A stretch of 7,618 nt of DNA, taken from the NCBI GenBank assembly GCA_028817635.1, contig JAPPPH010000489.1, forward strand, positions 1 to 7,618, given 5' to 3'. Source of the stretch: Verrucomicrobiales bacterium. GTDB taxonomy: Bacteria; Verrucomicrobiota; Verrucomicrobiia; Limisphaerales; UBA1096. Positions 5,491 to 7,618 of the stretch are shown one piece after another. The notes under the pieces were generated by a model. The model was not told the DNA's origin. It saw only the letters and a list, made by a program, of their open reading frames with translations, and did not search any database. Position 1 is the first letter of the stretch. The number at the start of each line of letters is the position of its first letter. The position numbers were made by a program, and so were the translations under genes.

Positions 5491-6141
5491 TTACTTGCTC
5501 AGGCGTTGTTCAAACTTCTCGTAGCCGTCCTTGGTGAAAACCAAAACATCCGGCCAGAGGATTTCGTAGGTGTTTAGCGAGTCGCTGGTGGTGGAGCGCA
5601 CGCGCTGGATGTTGCGTGCGGAGAGTGCCACATTGCTGTCTGCCTCGCCAGTGACGAGTACGGCGCTGGAATACTGGGCCTTGGCTGACTTGGCAGGATC
5701 GACGCCCAATGCGTTGAGTGTCTTGGCCAACTCGGCTGTTGCCGGTTTTTCCAGATTCAACCCGTCGACGATCAGCACCTGACCATCCTTGACGCGCTCG
5801 GTGAATGCCTTGCGCACGGCGAGGTCGCGAACTTTCTTGTTCAGTTTCTTGATATAGACGCGTGGCTTGGGGCCGTGGGCCACGCCACCGCCACGCCAGA
5901 TGGGGTTGCGCTTGTAGCCGACACGGGCTCGGCCGGTGCCTTTTTGGCGCCACGGCTTTTTGCCACTGCCGGCGACCTCGGCCACGGTCTTGGTGCTGGC
6001 AGTGCCGGAACGCTGTGCGGCGTTGTAGGCAACGACCGCCTCGTGAACCGCCTGTTGGCCCTTGTCATCGTCCACCGGGGTGAACTTGGCCTCAAGTTCG
6101 CCCTGATCGGCGCCGGTGGTGTCCTTGATTGCTAATTTCAT
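5491..6141 (-). CDS. rplD: Ribosomal protein uL4 (L4)
   Basis: L4 is an early-assembling 50S protein whose long internal loop lines the exit tunnel; in enterobacteria it also represses the S10 operon. The 216-residue protein has the diagnostic loop KKPWRQKGTGRAR (61-73) followed by NPIWRGGGVAHGPKPRVY (79-96), then the C-terminal domain ending DVLVFTKDGYEKFEQRL. A GGAGG Shine-Dalgarno (plus-strand cctcc, 6151-6155) lies nine bases before the ATG. The 19-bp gap to rplC holds only this site. One TTGGCCAA at 5723-5730 encodes LAK (138-140) in the ELAKTLNALGV helix. Confidence 0.96.
   Translation of the reverse strand: MKLAIKDTTGADQGELEAKFTPVDDDKGQQAVHEAVVAYNAAQRSGTASTKTVAEVAGSGKKPWRQKGTGRARVGYKRNPIWRGGGVAHGPKPRVYIKKLNKKVRDLAVRKAFTERVKDGQVLIVDGLNLEKPATAELAKTLNALGVDPAKSAKAQYSSAVLVTGEADSNVALSARNIQRVRSTTSDSLNTYEILWPDVLVFTKDGYEKFEQRLSK
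5723..5730. repeat. TTGGCCAA copy inside rplD
   Basis: An exact 8-bp copy with no flanking CGC/GCG extension (TCTTGGCCAACTC on the plus strand). It is read on the minus strand as TTG GCC AAG (Leu-Ala-Lys), a different frame from the queG and hisA copies. Confidence 0.9.
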
Positions 6142-6160
6142 TTTCTAAAACCTCCGTCCC

Positions 6161-6892
6161 TTATTTTTTTTGTTTCGGCTTTTTCTTCGCCTCACGGATG
6201 ACGACGTAGTCTCCCTTGGCACCGGGGATGGCTCCCTTGACGAGCAGGAGGTTGTCGTCGGCCAGCACCTGAATGACCTCGAGGTTCTGCACCGTGCGGT
6301 TGGCCTGTCCCATGTGACCGGGCATTTGTTTGCCCTTGATCACATAGCCGGGTGTTGAACCCGCGCCAATGGAACCGGGACGACGACGCCAGCCACCGGA
6401 ACCGTGTGATCCACGGCCGCCACCGAAATTCCAGCGCTTGACCACGCCCTGAAAGCCACGGCCCTTGGTCTTGCCGATGACGTCGACGTAGTCGCCAGCC
6501 TCAAATACATCCGCGCCAATGGAGTCGCCGGGATTCACCTCGAGGGAGAAGTCGCGGAATTCCTTGATACGGCGCACCGGGTTGATAGCGCGATCTTCCC
6601 AGGCCTTGCGGTTGGCCAAGCGGTCCTTGCCCTTGACGGTGCGACCGGGGGAACGCGATGTGAAATTGTCCTGTCCGTTGTGTGCCTTGAGGTGACCGCG
6701 CTTGGCCAAGCTCAGGCGATGCTCCTTCTGCTCGTCGAAGCCAAGCTGCACGGCCTCATAGCCGTCCTTCTCGGTGGTCTTGCGCTGCAGCACATGGTTG
6801 GGACCAGCCTGCACGACTGTGACGCTGACCGCCCTGCCGTCCTCGGTGTACACCCGGGTTTGACCCAGTTTCTTTCCTAATAATCCAACCAT
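6161..6892 (-). CDS. rplC: Ribosomal protein uL3 (L3), with an internal insertion
   Basis: L3 is a primary binder of the 3' end of 23S rRNA, and its long loop approaches the peptidyl-transferase centre. The protein has 243 residues against about 209 in E. coli. Conserved parts are MVGLLGKKLGQTRVYTEDG (1-19), GKTKGRGFQGVVKRWNF (140-156), RRPGSIGAGSTPG (170-182), KQMPGHMG (188-195) and NLLLVKGAIPG (214-224). The extra length is mostly a basic stretch at about 71-104 (between LKAH and PVRR), plus a Lys-rich tail. Gln195 of the GHMGQ segment may be the usual methylated glutamine. Two TTGGCCAA copies lie at or near the insertion: 6702-6709 (LAK, 62-64) and 6612-6619 (LAN, 92-94). The start is 6 bp after the rpsJ stop with no strong Shine-Dalgarno. 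Confidence 0.96.
   Translation of the reverse strand: MVGLLGKKLGQTRVYTEDGRAVSVTVVQAGPNHVLQRKTTEKDGYEAVQLGFDEQKEHRLSLAKRGHLKAHNGQDNFTSRSPGRTVKGKDRLANRKAWEDRAINPVRRIKEFRDFSLEVNPGDSIGADVFEAGDYVDVIGKTKGRGFQGVVKRWNFGGGRGSHGSGGWRRRPGSIGAGSTPGYVIKGKQMPGHMGQANRTVQNLEVIQVLADDNLLLVKGAIPGAKGDYVVIREAKKKPKQKK
6612..6709. repeat. Two TTGGCCAA copies inside rplC
   Basis: Exact copies at 6612-6619 and 6702-6709, 90 bp apart, bracket most of the extra segment of L3. They are read in the Leu-Ala-Asn and Leu-Ala-Lys frames. The 6702 copy is extended on its left side (CGCGCTTGGCCAAGC), the 6612 copy on its right (TTGGCCAAGCGG). Confidence 0.9.
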
Positions 6893-6898
6893 GACTAC

Positions 6899-7207
6899 TC
6901 AGATTTTAATGGTGATGTCGACACCTGCGGGCAGGTTCAACTTTTTCAACTCGTCCACGGTCTTGGCCGTGGGTTCCATGATATCGATCAGGCGCTTGTG
7001 TGTGCGCTGCTCGAAGGTCTCATGGGCCTTCTTGTCGACGTGAGGGGAGCGTCCCACGGTGAATCGCTCGATCCGGGTCGGAAGCGGGATCGGTCCCGCA
7101 ACCAGTGCACCCGTGCGTTTCACCGTCTCGACGATATCCCCGGCCGACTGGTCGATCACTCGGTGATCGTAAGCCTTTAGGCGAATTCGTATGCGGTTCT
7201 TTGGCAT
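6899..7207 (-). CDS. rpsJ: Ribosomal protein uS10 (S10/NusE)
   Basis: S10 sits in the head of the 30S subunit and, as NusE, joins NusB in transcription antitermination. The 102-residue length is exactly typical. Diagnostic segments are IRIRLKAYDHRVID (6-19), VAGPIPLPTRIERFTVGRSPHVDK (36-59), the EQRTHKRLIDI segment (66-76) and PAGVDITIKI (93-102). An AAGGA Shine-Dalgarno (plus-strand tcctt, 7214-7218) lies six bases before the ATG, inside the 12-bp gap after fusA. That gap is too short for the S10 leader used for L4 autoregulation in E. coli, so this gene is expressed as part of the fusA transcript. Confidence 0.97.
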   Translation of the reverse strand: MPKNRIRIRLKAYDHRVIDQSAGDIVETVKRTGALVAGPIPLPTRIERFTVGRSPHVDKKAHETFEQRTHKRLIDIMEPTAKTVDELKKLNLPAGVDITIKI

Positions 7208-7219
7208 GATTAATCCTTA

Positions 7220-7618
7220 TTAAGTGCGTGCCGGTTCCCTGGTTTTGCCGCTGATGACTTCCTCGGCAATGCTGCTCGGCACTTCTTCAAAACTAAACGG
7301 CTCCATGGAGTAGGAGGCGCGACCCTTGGACAACGAGCGGACCGCAGTGGCGTAACCAAACATCTCAGCCAACGGCACCTCACAGGTCAGCGTGCAGATT
7401 TGCTTGGAGTCCATCTCCATCCCAAGGATTTTACCACGACGACGGTTGAGGTCGCCCATGACGTCACCCTGAGATTCCTCCGGGGTGACCACTTCCACCT
7501 TCATGATCGGCTCAAGCAGGACGAGGTTGGCCTTTTTACAGGCTTCCTTGACCGCGAAGATGCCGGCCATCTTGAAGGCCAACTCGTTGGAGTCGACCTC
7601 GTGGTACGATCCGTCGAC
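7220..7618 (-). CDS. fusA: Elongation factor G, C-terminal part (runs off right edge)
   Basis: EF-G is the GTPase that translocates tRNA and mRNA on the ribosome. Only the last 132 residues are present: the end of domain IV (VDGSYHEVDSNELAFKMAG, the canonical DGSYHxVDSxxxAFxxAG motif) and domain V (LLEPIMKVEV, then GDVMGDLNRRRG, VPLAEMFGYATAVRSLSKGRASYSM). The open frame extends through the right edge, so the GTPase domain lies outside. The stop is TAA at 7220. rpsJ follows 12 bp later; the tuf gene that often separates fusA and rpsJ is missing here. Confidence 0.97.
   Translation of the reverse strand, partial: VDGSYHEVDSNELAFKMAGIFAVKEACKKANLVLLEPIMKVEVVTPEESQGDVMGDLNRRRGKILGMEMDSKQICTLTCEVPLAEMFGYATAVRSLSKGRASYSMEPFSFEEVPSSIAEEVISGKTREPART

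Overview
The window looks like a moderately GC-rich bacterial chromosome, most plausibly a member of the Verrucomicrobiota or a PVC-group relative. The reasons are a secreted CotH-kinase/fibronectin-III protein, a eukaryotic-type HisA and a str/S10 cluster in which fusA abuts rpsJ with no tuf between them. The lineage call is inference from gene content. No marker gene was compared against a database.

Layout: (1) 1-1039, minus strand: aroK (shikimate kinase) followed by queG (epoxyqueuosine reductase), overlapping by an ATGA; queG runs off the left edge. (2) 1040-1128: a short divergent intergenic region. (3) 1129-2736, plus strand: an exported CotH-kinase-like protein with a C-terminal Fn3 domain. 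(4) 2787-3578, plus strand: hisA of the eukaryotic (HIS6-like) type. (5) 3619-3646: a perfect-palindrome bidirectional terminator between convergent genes. (6) 3668-4804, minus strand: an exported aldose 1-epimerase with its own good sigma-70-type promoter. (7) 4805-5149: a gene-free stretch holding that promoter, a double-hairpin REP-like element flanked by two palindromes, and the terminator of the ribosomal operon. (8) 5150-7618, minus strand: fusA (3' end)-rpsJ-rplC-rplD-rplW, a translation operon that stops after rplW instead of continuing into rplB.

The most striking feature is not a gene. The 8-bp palindrome TTGGCCAA, often extended to CGCTTGGCCAAGCG, occurs exactly 14 times in 7.6 kb, where base composition predicts about 0.1. 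Ten copies lie inside genes (queG 3, hisA 4, rplD 1, rplC 2), read either as Leu-Gly-Gln or as Leu-Ala-Lys/Asn. Four are intergenic: one is the core of a terminator, one lies in a promoter spacer, and two flank the REP-like element. This resembles the logic of cyanobacterial HIP1 or of DNA-uptake words, with a different sequence. A second unlisted signal is a 14-bp word (AAACTCGACCCTCC) upstream of both cotH and hisA, followed at identical spacing by TACGCT or TAGACT, which suggests a shared promoter type with leaderless GTG starts.
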